From positions 3,658,001-3,722,000 of the forward strand of contig NZ_AP024646.1 in NCBI RefSeq assembly GCF_019977235.1: a stretch of 64,000 nucleotides of DNA. The letters run 5' to 3'. The notes under the pieces are model-generated. The model worked only from the letters and a program-made list of their open reading frames with translations. It was not told the DNA's origin and ran no database searches. Positions 1-8,500 of this stretch are shown here, piece after piece. The translations under genes and the position numbers were made by a program. The DNA comes from Arthrobacter sp. StoSoilB5. GTDB lineage: Bacteria; Actinomycetota; Actinomycetes; Actinomycetales; Micrococcaceae. The stretch's first letter is position 1. Each line of letters opens with the position of its first letter.

Positions 1-181
1 CGAGAAGACCCGCGACCAATATGGCGGACATTAAGGTGATCATCACCCATCCAGGGACGTCACCGCGCTCACCATCTTCCAGTGGCGATACTGCATTTCC
101 CGCCATCACCGCGAACGCCCATGGGAAAAGGGGCAAGGTCATCGTGTTTGTGGCAGAAAACGGGCGTCCGTGCTTGTTCAT
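1..181 (-). CDS. Small single-pass membrane protein of the Tad locus, partial
   Basis: The reading frame starts at ATG 181 and runs off the left edge, so only about 60 residues are visible. A second in-frame ATG lies at 142. A short charged stretch ends in the motif ERGDVPGW, followed at once by a hydrophobic segment (VMITLMSAILVAGLL). This pattern is familiar from small proteins directly downstream of tadC in actinobacterial Tad/Flp pilus operons; they resemble a Flp pilin or TadE membrane anchor. A GGGGAAG stretch precedes ATG 181. Its position 93 bases after tadC on the same strand supports membership of the pilus operon. Whether it is the pilin, a pseudopilin or an accessory protein cannot be decided from this fragment. 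Confidence 0.6.
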   Translation of the reverse strand, partial: MNKHGRPFSATNTMTLPLFPWAFAVMAGNAVSPLEDGERGDVPGWVMITLMSAILVAGLL

Positions 182-273
182 TACTTCCCCAATGTGTGTT
201 TGATTTGTGTTTCTGGATGTGTAGGTGCTGTGGAGGGATAAGGCTAGGTGGTCAATGTGCCGGCTGGGTCCTG

Positions 274-1215
274 TCAAAGGCTCAACTGCAGCGCAGCGAG
301 TGCTGGAAACGCTGCGAAAATGACCGTTAGTGGAAGGACTCCAAATACAAGAGGCACCATCATGCCGATTTCCTTTCGACCGGCTGATTCCATAAGTTCC
401 CGCTTCGCAGCGTCCCGGACATCGGCAGCTTGTGCCCGGAGTACATCGGCCAATGGAGTCCCCCGCTCCACGGCCACCACCAACCCGTCGACGAAACGGA
501 CGAGGGGCGGCAGCTCTGTTCGGGTCGAGAACGCCTGGAGTGCCTGGACCAGTGACTTTCCTGAACGCGTGTCGGCCAGAACAGCGGTGAATTCCTTGGC
601 AAGCTCGCCGGTGGAGCTGCGGGATATCCTGTCCATCGCACCCACGGCGCTCTCACCGGCCGCGACGGCAAGTGCCATGAGTTCGGCAAGGCTTGGAAAC
701 TCCGCGAGAATCACCGATTCGCGACGCTTGATCTTTTGGCCAAGCATGAAATCGCGAAGCAAGTATCCACACAAAGCACCTCCGATCACCGCCATCAGCG
801 ATGGAAGCGGGCTGAATCGTCCGGAGGCAGCACCCAGCCCTACGCCGAGCAGGGCGAGAAAGAATCCACCTGCGGCACACACAAGTTGTTCCGCACGGAA
901 ATCCAGCACCGTCTTCGCCGACCCGGCTCGAGCCAGTCTTTTTCGCAGCGCTGCTCCACCACCATTGAAGCGGGACAAGTGGCCGATTCCGTCCTGGATA
1001 ACGGGGCGGAGTATGCGTTCCAGAGGTCCGAAGGGTGTGAGATTATGCGTTGGCGCCCTGAGGAGGCGCGACTCGAGATTGTGCGACTTAAGCTGCGGGT
1101 CAATTCGATCCGCGAAGGTCCTGCCACGCATAAATGGAAGTCGTACCAGAATCAACCATGCCCCTCCGCCGAGGAGTAGTCCGAGGAGCGTTGCAATGGC
1201 GGTCGACGTGCTCAT
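274..1215 (-). CDS. tadC: Tad pilus assembly membrane protein TadC (type II secretion F family)
   Basis: This 313-residue protein is an inner-membrane platform component of a Tad (tight adherence) type IV pilus system, where it pairs with TadB to anchor the TadA motor. The N-terminus is hydrophobic (IATLLGLLLGGGAWLI), a second membrane stretch lies near residues 110-155, and the C-terminus ends in a hydrophobic hairpin (VPLVFGVLPLTVIFAAFPAL). Between them sits the helical cytosolic GspF-like domain with an AEFPSLAELMALAVAAGES stretch typical of TadB/TadC proteins. The ATG at 1215 overlaps the stop of tadB by four bases (ATGA), which indicates translational coupling. Length and position match the family; assignment as TadC rather than TadB rests on gene order. 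Confidence 0.85.
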   Translation of the reverse strand: MSTSTAIATLLGLLLGGGAWLILVRLPFMRGRTFADRIDPQLKSHNLESRLLRAPTHNLTPFGPLERILRPVIQDGIGHLSRFNGGGAALRKRLARAGSAKTVLDFRAEQLVCAAGGFFLALLGVGLGAASGRFSPLPSLMAVIGGALCGYLLRDFMLGQKIKRRESVILAEFPSLAELMALAVAAGESAVGAMDRISRSSTGELAKEFTAVLADTRSGKSLVQALQAFSTRTELPPLVRFVDGLVVAVERGTPLADVLRAQAADVRDAAKRELMESAGRKEIGMMVPLVFGVLPLTVIFAAFPALAALQLSL

Positions 1216-2069
1216 CGCAGGACCCGCTCATCCTCGGGCAACGCCCCAATGCGCAGCATGACTGCATAACAAATGACCGAGACAAGCAGTCCGCCCAGCA
1301 GGACTATGGCCCCCACCCCGGTGTTATAGGCAAGCATGGCTTCCGGCCTGCCAGCCATAACCACCAAGACTATCCACGGCGCAGCGACAGCAAGCCGGGC
1401 ACCGTTGACTGTCCAGGATTGCCTGGCCTCGAGTTCGCTGCGCGTCCGGGCGCTTTCCCGCAGAAAGCCGGCCAACGTTCCCAACATGCGTCCAAGGTCC
1501 GAGCCACCCACTTCCCGCGTCATCCGGAGTGCCTCAATAATCCGGTCAGCCACCGGATCTGCCAGGCGGTCCTTGAGCCTGTTTGCCGCCGAGTCGAAGT
1601 GACCGCCCGATCGATAGTCGGCACCAAAATCAAGGAACAGGCTGCGTAGTTCGTCTGGCCCTTTATGCCCGAGTTGGATCAGGGCCTCTGGCAATGCCAG
1701 GCCAGCGCGAATGGCTGACCTGAGATGGTCCACAACATCCGGCCAGAGTTGGCGCAACATCGCGCGGCGTTTCCGCGCCCGACGACGTACGAGGCCAAAA
1801 GGGATCCAAGCGCCGAAGATCCCGAAGCAAAGGCAGACGGGCAGTGAAGAGGTGAGAACGAAGAATAGGAGCATCGCAACGAGTCCGCAGCCAGCGCAGC
1901 TGAGAAGCAGGCCCGCACCGGTGACCTTTTCTATGCCTGCCGAGAGCAAGAGCAGTTCCAACCGCCGGGGATGGGGTTCCCTGGCCGTGGCTGCTGGTGG
2001 ATGCTCCCAGGTCGACCACCAAATGAGGAAAGCTCCACTGCCGCAAAGGATCCCCAGTAACGGGGCCAT
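1212..2069 (-). CDS. tadB: Tad pilus assembly membrane protein TadB (type II secretion F family)
   Basis: This 285-residue membrane protein is the first of two GspF-like platform proteins in the operon. An N-terminal membrane segment (GILCGSGAFLIWW) is followed by a pair of helices around residues 50-90, a cytosolic F domain with the recognisable stretch LWPDVVDHLRSAIRAGLALPEAL, read here as two short pieces (LWPDVVDHLRSA and IRAGLALPEAL), and hydrophobic helices near the C-terminus. Its ATG at 2069 shares one base with the tadA stop codon and its own stop overlaps tadC, so all three genes are probably translated together. The product would sit in the cytoplasmic membrane and transmit ATP-driven motion from TadA to pilin assembly. 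Confidence 0.85.
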   Translation of the reverse strand: MAPLLGILCGSGAFLIWWSTWEHPPAATAREPHPRRLELLLLSAGIEKVTGAGLLLSCAGCGLVAMLLFFVLTSSLPVCLCFGIFGAWIPFGLVRRRARKRRAMLRQLWPDVVDHLRSAIRAGLALPEALIQLGHKGPDELRSLFLDFGADYRSGGHFDSAANRLKDRLADPVADRIIEALRMTREVGGSDLGRMLGTLAGFLRESARTRSELEARQSWTVNGARLAVAAPWIVLVVMAGRPEAMLAYNTGVGAIVLLGGLLVSVICYAVMLRIGALPEDERVLR

Positions 2070-3292
2070 CAGTTCAGCTCCAGCAGGGCTGCGACATCAA
2101 AACCAGCCAAGGCAAACTTGTCGACGGCTGGCATGGAGTTGGCTTTGGGCTGCAACTGCCCCTCAAGCATGCGGAACACCACGGAGGATTCGATGACGCC
2201 GTTTTCCACACGGCGTCCCAGCGACAGGATTTCGGTTACCTGCCGGCGCCCATTGGACTGCCGGGCACAGTGGACTACCAAGTCAATACATGAGGCGACT
2301 GTTGGCACGACGAATGCACTGGAAATGTTCGCCCCTGCCAGTAGGGGCAAGGTGCAAATCTTGGTGACCGCGTCATGGGCCGAGTTTGCGTGGACCGTGC
2401 ACATGCCCGGAAGCCCGGAATTCAACGCGATCAGCATGTCGAGGCTTTCGGCTTCTCGGACTTCACCGACCACCAGACGGTCAGGCCTCATGCGAAGGGC
2501 TTCCTTAACGAGTCTTCGCAACGGAATTTCACCGTGGCCTTCGAGGTTCGGTTGCCGGCACTGGAGCCCCACGACATCACGCAGTGGGAGTTGTAATTCA
2601 AAGATCTCTTCAACCGTCACTACGCGCTCACGTGAGCCAATGCTTGCCGCAAGGCAATTCAGCATTGTGGTCTTCCCTGCCTGGGTGGCACCTGAGACCA
2701 GAATATTAAGGCCGCTTGCAACCGCTGCACCGAGGAACCTCGCAGCCTGGGGCGTGAGGCTGCCCAATTCGACGAGATGCTCAAGCCGGCTCGCCCTGGC
2801 GATGAACTTTCTGATGTTGACGGCCCAGTGCTTCCGGGTGATGTCAGGAATGGCAACATGCAACCGGGATCCATCCGGCAGGGCCGCATCCACGAACGGG
2901 GACGACAAGTCCAACCGCCGGCCCGAGCTCTTGAGCATCCGTTCCACGAGATCCCGGACTTGCTGCTCGCCCAGGGTGATTCCCGTGAGTTCGGAGTCCC
3001 CATTGCGCGCGACATAGATTTCGTGAGGCGCGTTGATCCAAATTTCCTCTATGCCGGGATCATCCAGGAAAGGTTGCAGCGGACCGAATCCGGCTACGGC
3101 ATCAAAGACATGCCGGCGGGCAGTTTCCAGATGTCCCAGTGGCGGAAGGGGTCCCAGGAGAGCCCTTTCGTCATAGTCGTTGACGGCATCTTCCACCAAG
3201 CGCCGAACGTCCGCTGCCTGTTCGAGGGGGTCTAACCCGCGGCGCCTAATAAGCTCGCGGACCTCACCCTCCACAATCCGAACAGCCTCCAT
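2069..3292 (-). CDS. tadA: Tad pilus secretion ATPase TadA/CpaF
   Basis: This 407-residue protein is the hexameric ATPase that powers Tad pilus assembly. After an N-terminal helical region, the conserved N2 domain carries the GFGPLQPFLDDPGIEEIWIN motif. The Walker A loop is GATQAGKTT near residue 208. The VTVEEIFELQL Asp-box equivalent, the Walker B region RPDRLVVGEVRE and a His-box with TVHANSA follow in the expected order for the VirB11/GspE superfamily. The usual loop is GxxGSGKT, so Gln-Ala in place of Gly-Ser is a mild deviation. ATG 3292 follows a GGGGGA stretch. The gene is first in the visible operon; the CpaE-like and SAF-domain genes that often precede tadA in related bacteria are instead at 36308-38259. 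Confidence 0.9.
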   Translation of the reverse strand: MEAVRIVEGEVRELIRRRGLDPLEQAADVRRLVEDAVNDYDERALLGPLPPLGHLETARRHVFDAVAGFGPLQPFLDDPGIEEIWINAPHEIYVARNGDSELTGITLGEQQVRDLVERMLKSSGRRLDLSSPFVDAALPDGSRLHVAIPDITRKHWAVNIRKFIARASRLEHLVELGSLTPQAARFLGAAVASGLNILVSGATQAGKTTMLNCLAASIGSRERVVTVEEIFELQLPLRDVVGLQCRQPNLEGHGEIPLRRLVKEALRMRPDRLVVGEVREAESLDMLIALNSGLPGMCTVHANSAHDAVTKICTLPLLAGANISSAFVVPTVASCIDLVVHCARQSNGRRQVTEILSLGRRVENGVIESSVVFRMLEGQLQPKANSMPAVDKFALAGFDVAALLELN

Positions 3293-3578
3293 ATATCCCC
3301 CAAAAACCTTCGTGTCCGTATCCGAGAGGCGTCTCTCGAGTCACCTACGCTAGGACAGCCATGGTCCGGGTCCAAGTCCTGCTTGGCCGCTTGTGGATAA
3401 CTATTGAAACAAGAGTCCCTCCAGTATCCCCAGTCCCACTAGTCACTCCAGTTCCGGAATGTTAGGGTAAAGCCCGTTAGGAGCTGGCCTTTGGTCCCAT
3501 GCGCAGGCGCCCGCCCCGGAGCTTGTCAGCAAGCCACACCATGCGCCGCTGAGCCGCGGCACAGGGCCGGAATTGGAT

Positions 3579-6299
3579 ATGACAAGAACCTCAGTAGAGT
3601 CGGTCCGTCGCATGCCACTTGCCAGGACTGGAATCGCCCTTTGCCTGGCCCTGCTGGCAGGCACCTTTCCCGGCGTTCCTGCATGGGCCGTGAATTCCGG
3701 CCCTCGGCCGGTTCCAGCTCCCACCGCCGAAGAGACCCCGGCAGCGCCAGGCTCACTCCTTCCGTCGACAGAACCCCGGGCTGTCCCGGCGGAAAGCGCC
3801 CCGGTGGTGACGAGTCAGAAGCCGTCGCCCACCGCCGTCGAGCCTCCTCCTGCTGTTCCACCCCTGCCGGCTGTCGGCCCCGCGGCGGACGATCCAGCTA
3901 CGCTTCCAACGACCCTGGCAATGCCCGGCAACGCTCCGGACGCCGAAACCATGAAGGCGGCAATGCGTGCCGCAATTCCGGCGGGTGGAGCAGAAATGGG
4001 TCAGCGCTCGCCCAGGGTGGTGGCGGCAAAGCAAGATAACGGAAATTCAGGGCCTGCCGGCGCACGGGCAGTCGGCCAAGTGGTGCCCATGGCGGCCGAC
4101 CCAGGGCACTGGAGGCCTACTATTGGTGTCCACGGACAGGATGTCAGTGCGCACCAAGGCAACGTCAACTGGCAGAGCCAATGGAACCAAGGTTCACGTT
4201 GGGCTTACGTAAAAGCCTCCGAGGGCAACTACTACGTCAACGAAAACTACACGCAGCAATACGACGGTTCACGCAACGTCGGAATGGTACGCGGCGCTTA
4301 CCACTTCGCCATCCCCAACTGGTCCTCAGGTGCGGACCAGGCAAGGTACTTCGTCGCCAACGGAGGCGGATGGGCAGCGGATGGCTACACGCTTCCACCC
4401 GTCCTGGACATCGAATACAACCCCTACGCCGGGCGAACCATCAACGGGTTCTACTTCGGCAACACGTGCTACAACATGTCCAAAGCACAGCTTGGCCAGT
4501 GGGCTGCGGACTTCGGCAACACGGTCAAAGCCCTGACGGGCCGCTTCCCGGTTATCTACAGCACCACGGACTGGTGGAATACGTGCGTAGGCAACTCCAC
4601 GTTCGGCAGCTACCCACTTTGGATTGCTTCCTACTGGAACAACCCCACGAATTCTCCCGGCTACCTGCCCGCAAGCTGGGGCGATTACAGCATGTGGCAG
4701 TACAGCAGCACAGGGCCGTTCGAAGGTGATTCCAACATCTTCAACGGTAGTTACGACCAGCTGCGAACGTTCGCACGCGGCGTCTCAACCCCCTCCAACC
4801 CATCCATCAAGTCCGGTGCGGACATTCTCACGACAAGCTCTACTGGCCGCCTGGATGTGTTCCCGGCAAGCGGAAGCGGCCGGATCAGTGGCCCCGTGGC
4901 AATCGGCTCGGGGTGGGCAGGAGCAAAATCGCTGTACGTAGTGGACTGGAACCAGGACGGTGTCCAGGACATTCTTTCGCAATGGCCCGATGGGACGTTG
5001 AAGTTCTTCCGGGGAGCTCCCGGGGGTAGCTTCTACGCCCCCGTCCAGGTCGGTTCCGGCTGGCAGGAAATGTCCCTGACTGTGGGGTGGTGGAACTCCA
5101 AGGATGCCTATCCGGGAGTCATAGGACAGGACTACCTGGGCAATTTGTACCGGTACCCGAACACAGGCGGTGGAACGCTCAGCAACGGGACCCTGATAGG
5201 GACCGGTTTCAGTGGCCACCAACTGAACCAGATCGACTTCGATGGCGACGGCAGCCAGGACATAGTTACGCGAACGTCCGACGGCACCCTTCGCTTGTAT
5301 CGCTCGAATGGTTTGGGCAGCTTCCTCAACGAAGCCCCCCAAGTGATTGGTTCCGGATGGAACGGCATGACGTCGGTCAGTTCAGCCATCGGCTTCAGTG
5401 ACGCCGGGTCGCAGGGGCTTCACGCCCGTACCGCCAACGGTGACCTCTACTATTACCCTGCAGTCTCAGGGTCGTGGGGCAACCGCAGTCTCATCGGATT
5501 GGGTTGGGATGACGCAATCCGGATCAGCGACGCTCCCCTGGATGTAGAGACAACCCTCGGCATCGACCAAGAGGATGTGGTGGCGGTCCGCCCAGACGCC
5601 AACCTCTACCGCTATCCCGGAACGGGCACCACCGCGCTTCTCCCGGAGGACCTCATCGGAACGGGATGGGCCGGCTTGAAGGCCGGGTTCGTCACCGATT
5701 GGAACGGAGACGGCGCCCTGGACATTGTTGCGCAGTGGTCCGACGGCCGGCTAAACGTCTACCCGGGCCGGACAGGCAGCGGTTTTGGGTCTCCGATCGC
5801 CCTCGGCAGCAACTGGAAGGATTGGACGCTGACCGTTGGCACGTGGAAGAAAGCAGATGCCCATCCCGGCCTCGTAGGATACGACTCCACTGGTCGCCTG
5901 TATTACTTCAGCAACCCCACGGGAAAAACGGTGTCCACAGGCGTATCCATTGGAGTCGGTTGGACCGGCCTGGACATAGTGCAGATGGACTTTGACAAAG
6001 ATTCCAATGCGGACCTCCTGGCCAAGAACTCAGAAGGTGATCTGAAGCTGTACCGTTCGAACGGCACTGGCAACTTTATGCAGGAAGCTCCCGGCGTGGT
6101 CGGAACAGGTTGGAATATTATTTCCAGCTTCGGTGCGGTTCGCGGATTTGCCGGAGCCGGCTCCAGCGGCATCATCGCCCGTACCACACTTGGCGAGCTC
6201 CGGTACTACCCTGTGGGTTCGAACCGGTCGTGGGGAACACTATCTCGGATCGGCACGGGCTGGAACAGCCTCACGATCCTGGCGCCAGCCGCCAAATAG
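3579..6299 (+). CDS. Secreted GH25 lysozyme with FG-GAP/VCBS repeat domain
   Basis: A secreted muramidase predicted to cut the peptidoglycan glycan backbone. Numbering from the TTG at 3573: a signal peptide ends near residue 39 (GVPAWA, then VNS), a Pro/Ala-rich linker spans about 40-175, and the GH25 catalytic barrel spans about 184-400. The barrel shows the conserved early Asp (GQDVSAHQG, D190), YVKASEG, the catalytic DIE pair (D279, E281) and the late MWQYSS strand. Residues 410-908 are FG-GAP-like units with Asp-rich loops such as DWNQDGVQD and DFDGDGSQD, which probably form a beta-propeller for binding or adhesion. ATG 3579 or ATG 3612 (MPLARTG) are more likely starts than TTG 3573. The C-terminal half is an exact-period duplication (see the repeat entry). 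The gene is divergent from tadA, and the 286 bases between them show no further gene. Confidence 0.88.
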   Translation: MTRTSVESVRRMPLARTGIALCLALLAGTFPGVPAWAVNSGPRPVPAPTAEETPAAPGSLLPSTEPRAVPAESAPVVTSQKPSPTAVEPPPAVPPLPAVGPAADDPATLPTTLAMPGNAPDAETMKAAMRAAIPAGGAEMGQRSPRVVAAKQDNGNSGPAGARAVGQVVPMAADPGHWRPTIGVHGQDVSAHQGNVNWQSQWNQGSRWAYVKASEGNYYVNENYTQQYDGSRNVGMVRGAYHFAIPNWSSGADQARYFVANGGGWAADGYTLPPVLDIEYNPYAGRTINGFYFGNTCYNMSKAQLGQWAADFGNTVKALTGRFPVIYSTTDWWNTCVGNSTFGSYPLWIASYWNNPTNSPGYLPASWGDYSMWQYSSTGPFEGDSNIFNGSYDQLRTFARGVSTPSNPSIKSGADILTTSSTGRLDVFPASGSGRISGPVAIGSGWAGAKSLYVVDWNQDGVQDILSQWPDGTLKFFRGAPGGSFYAPVQVGSGWQEMSLTVGWWNSKDAYPGVIGQDYLGNLYRYPNTGGGTLSNGTLIGTGFSGHQLNQIDFDGDGSQDIVTRTSDGTLRLYRSNGLGSFLNEAPQVIGSGWNGMTSVSSAIGFSDAGSQGLHARTANGDLYYYPAVSGSWGNRSLIGLGWDDAIRISDAPLDVETTLGIDQEDVVAVRPDANLYRYPGTGTTALLPEDLIGTGWAGLKAGFVTDWNGDGALDIVAQWSDGRLNVYPGRTGSGFGSPIALGSNWKDWTLTVGTWKKADAHPGLVGYDSTGRLYYFSNPTGKTVSTGVSIGVGWTGLDIVQMDFDKDSNADLLAKNSEGDLKLYRSNGTGNFMQEAPGVVGTGWNIISSFGAVRGFAGAGSSGIIARTTLGELRYYPVGSNRSWGTLSRIGTGWNSLTILAPAAK
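4944..6296 (+). repeat. Two-copy 753-bp in-frame duplication in the lysozyme gene
   Basis: The propeller-coding part repeats with a period of exactly 753 bases (251 codons). DWNQDG at 4944 corresponds to DWNGDG at 5697, and DFDGDG at 5235 corresponds to DFDKDS at 5988. The copies have diverged but still align across their length, sharing motifs such as LKLYRSNG/LRLYRSNG and IGTGW; the second copy stops about 50 codons short. This is an internal duplication of a repeat domain that extends the adhesive part of the protein. Confidence 0.85.
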
Positions 6300-6317
6300 C
6301 ATGCAACCCGCCCCTTT

Positions 6318-6358
6318 CGAGGGCCCTTTCGTGGAAAACTTCCGTGAAAGGGCCCTCG
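6318..6358 (+). terminator. Hairpin downstream of the lysozyme gene
   Basis: A perfect 13-bp inverted repeat (cgagggccctttc at 6318-6330, gaaagggccctcg at 6346-6358) with a 15-base loop, 18 bases after the stop codon. The downstream sequence has only a short T-rich stretch, so it is a probable rather than textbook rho-independent terminator. Confidence 0.7.
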
Positions 6359-6546
6359 GTTGATTTCCAGCCTGTGCGACGTCCGGCCATGCGATAAATA
6401 TCCCCGTGGAGCGGCCTAAATTCGGGGATCACATGGTCTAATGAAGGTGGTCTCACGTATTGGCTGTTCAGCGCATTTTGGGATACGGACTTTGTTTGGG
6501 GGCAAGCGAAGATCACCCATTGCGCACAATCAAGGAGTGATCTTTT

Positions 6547-7893
6547 ATGGCGTTTAGAGTTGGAACTGCAAGCGCTGATATTACGCCGTCGCTGAGCACG
6601 AATCCGTACATGGCCGGATATGGAACCACCGACGGCGGACGCGAGGCCACCAGTAGCTCGCCGTTCGAGCCCCTCTACGCTCGGGCGATCCTCATCTGGG
6701 AAGACACCCACCCCCACATCATCATCTCGTTGGATGTCTTGGCGTTGCCTCGTGCCATGCATCAGCGGATCCGCGACAGGATCATCCAACTCGCCAATTG
6801 GTCAAGCAGCGACATCCTGATCCAAGCGACACATACGCACAATGGTCCCGCCCTGATCGACACCCTGCATCCCTTCATGGCCTACGGACTGGCAGACCTG
6901 GGATTGGTCCGTTCGTACAGCGACGACCTGGAGGACACGGTCGTGAACCTAGCGCAGGAAGCCTTGAACGCGAATGAAGAGTCAGTCACCTTCGACTACA
7001 AAGTTTCAACTCAGAACTTTTCCGCGAACAGGGTAGGCCTGCCATACACAGAAACCGCCGTCCCCATTCTGGTAGCCAGGCGGGGCAACGGCACACCCGC
7101 AGCCGTGATCTTCAGCTACGGCTGCCACCCGATCAGTGCAGGTTTGCGCACACTCTTTGACGGAGATTTCGCGGCGGGCGCCTGCAATTACATCGAGAAC
7201 CGGAACCCGAATTGTTTCGCGATGTTCGTGCAGGGACCAGCCGGGGACCAGGACCCCGGAGGAGTCCGCAGCTGGGAACTCAGGGACCAGCATGGGGACG
7301 CCCTCGGCGCGACTGTCAATTCAAACATGCAGTCCGCGGGCCGGGCACTCAGCGGCCCGATGGTGACGCGCTATCAGGAGGTCCAGCTTCCACTGGATAT
7401 CACACCGACGGCGGACAACCTGGCCGCCGTTCGCGCCGCATATGTGGCTCGTTTGGCGAACCCCAACGGCCAGCCGCTGTGGTATCAGCGTCACGCCCAG
7501 GTCATGATCGGACGGATCGACAGCAATAGCTACAAAACAGCGGTGCCTTCCCCCTTCCAGGTGTGGAAGTTCAACGGCAGTCCGCAACTAAAGATCGCCA
7601 TGATCGGGGGCGAACTCGTCAGCGGTTATGCGGCCTATTTCCGCAATCGCAACGGCGGAACCAACGGAATCCTCGTTGGTGGATACGCGAACGAATCCTG
7701 CTGCTACATACCCAGCAACGAATTCTTTCCACCGTTCATGCCGCTTGGCAGTTATGAGGGCGGCTGGGAACCGGATTTCCCGGGAATAGCCGGTGGATCA
7801 ATGACCGTTTACGGGCATCTGGCCCACTTCAAGGCGGGCACGAATGGCGTGGAAACCACGCTGATCAATGCGATGAATAGCTTGCTTGCCTGA
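6547..7893 (+). CDS. Neutral/alkaline ceramidase-like protein
   Basis: This 448-residue protein resembles the N-terminal catalytic domain of neutral/alkaline non-lysosomal ceramidases. Supporting motifs are the opening VGTASADITP, the THTHNGP histidine motif near residue 97 (zinc-ligand region in ceramidases), and GCHPISAG near 198. The stretch that carries the nucleophilic serine in characterised ceramidases (GDVSPN) reads GPAGDQDPG here, so hydrolysis of ceramide is doubtful and another amide or ester substrate is possible. No signal peptide is visible, unlike known secreted bacterial ceramidases. ATG 6547 has a good ribosome site (AAGGAG) ten bases upstream. The gene stands alone between two hairpins, with 250 bases of upstream sequence that could hold its promoter. 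The family call is firm; the function is not. Confidence 0.7.
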   Translation: MAFRVGTASADITPSLSTNPYMAGYGTTDGGREATSSSPFEPLYARAILIWEDTHPHIIISLDVLALPRAMHQRIRDRIIQLANWSSSDILIQATHTHNGPALIDTLHPFMAYGLADLGLVRSYSDDLEDTVVNLAQEALNANEESVTFDYKVSTQNFSANRVGLPYTETAVPILVARRGNGTPAAVIFSYGCHPISAGLRTLFDGDFAAGACNYIENRNPNCFAMFVQGPAGDQDPGGVRSWELRDQHGDALGATVNSNMQSAGRALSGPMVTRYQEVQLPLDITPTADNLAAVRAAYVARLANPNGQPLWYQRHAQVMIGRIDSNSYKTAVPSPFQVWKFNGSPQLKIAMIGGELVSGYAAYFRNRNGGTNGILVGGYANESCCYIPSNEFFPPFMPLGSYEGGWEPDFPGIAGGSMTVYGHLAHFKAGTNGVETTLINAMNSLLA

Positions 7894-7912
7894 CGCCAGG
7901 AACTGTGAAAAC

Positions 7913-7938
7913 GGCGCGGACCCAAAGAGGTCCGCGCC
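7913..7938. terminator. Bidirectional hairpin between convergent genes
   Basis: Perfect 10-bp stem (ggcgcggacc / ggtccgcgcc) with a six-base loop, between the ceramidase-like gene and the convergent lipoprotein gene. On the minus strand the stem is followed by GTTTTC, giving a better T tract for ending the lipoprotein transcript. Confidence 0.75.
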
Positions 7939-7963
7939 CTGCCTGTTTGTGGGAGCCGCCCGC

Positions 7964-8500
7964 CTATCCGGACACTGCCGTCTTAAGCCATTTGGTGAGC
8001 ACGGCCGCCTGTGGCGCCAAGGGCGCAAGCGTCAAGGCCCCCTTCACCACAGGAACTCCATAAGCGGCCAGTGAGGCTGCGAGCGTCCTGGGATCCGTCC
8101 GGGTGCAGGCCTTAATGATGCGCAGGCAAAGGGCCGAGGCGTCTCCCGGAACGGCACCCGCTGCCAGGGCGGCATTGACGGCGGCCGTCTCCTCGGGAGT
8201 CAGGGTATGCGGTCCATTTCCGACATAGTCCACTTGGCAGTCAGTGACGTGCATGTATCGCGTGGACGCCCAGACTTCGTCAAGGCTCGAGAACTTGCCT
8301 ATCAGGCTGCCATCGGCCGCTGTGCACGTGAACTGATACCGGATCAAAGGTTCCGGACGTTCAACGGGGATTTTGTTGTCGTTTGCGACCACAGGCGCCA
8401 TATCGAGTGCTGGTGGTTGGGAAGTTTCTACACTGGTTCCTGAGCAACCGGCGAGGGCAAGAGCTGCCACACCGAGCTGAAGAACACTGCGCCTGCGCAT
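7964..8500 (-). CDS. Putative lipoprotein (178 residues), paralogue of its upstream neighbour
   Basis: The ATG at 8500 (a GTG lies six bases earlier) opens a short lipoprotein signal, MRRRSVLQLG then a lipobox ALAGC with Cys19. The mature part has no domain I recognise. It shares a pattern with the neighbouring lipoprotein: an EVWA(S/A)T(R/N)Y stretch, then CxVxYxG, then a (L/Q)TPxE region and a late pair of cysteines. The two proteins therefore probably arose by duplication. The first 24 codons lie inside the left 191-bp inverted repeat and overlap the end of the upstream gene in another frame by 73 bases, an unusually long overlap. The product is predicted to be membrane-anchored outside the cell. 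Function unknown. Confidence 0.7.
   Translation of the reverse strand: MRRRSVLQLGVAALALAGCSGTSVETSQPPALDMAPVVANDNKIPVERPEPLIRYQFTCTAADGSLIGKFSSLDEVWASTRYMHVTDCQVDYVGNGPHTLTPEETAAVNAALAAGAVPGDASALCLRIIKACTRTDPRTLAASLAAYGVPVVKGALTLAPLAPQAAVLTKWLKTAVSG

Noticed and set aside
248..1261. Long open frame on the plus strand opposite tadC and part of tadB
   Set aside because: It mirrors the tadC gene in the antisense frame, has low-complexity Arg/Ser/Pro composition and no family motif. High-G+C coding DNA often leaves such frames open.
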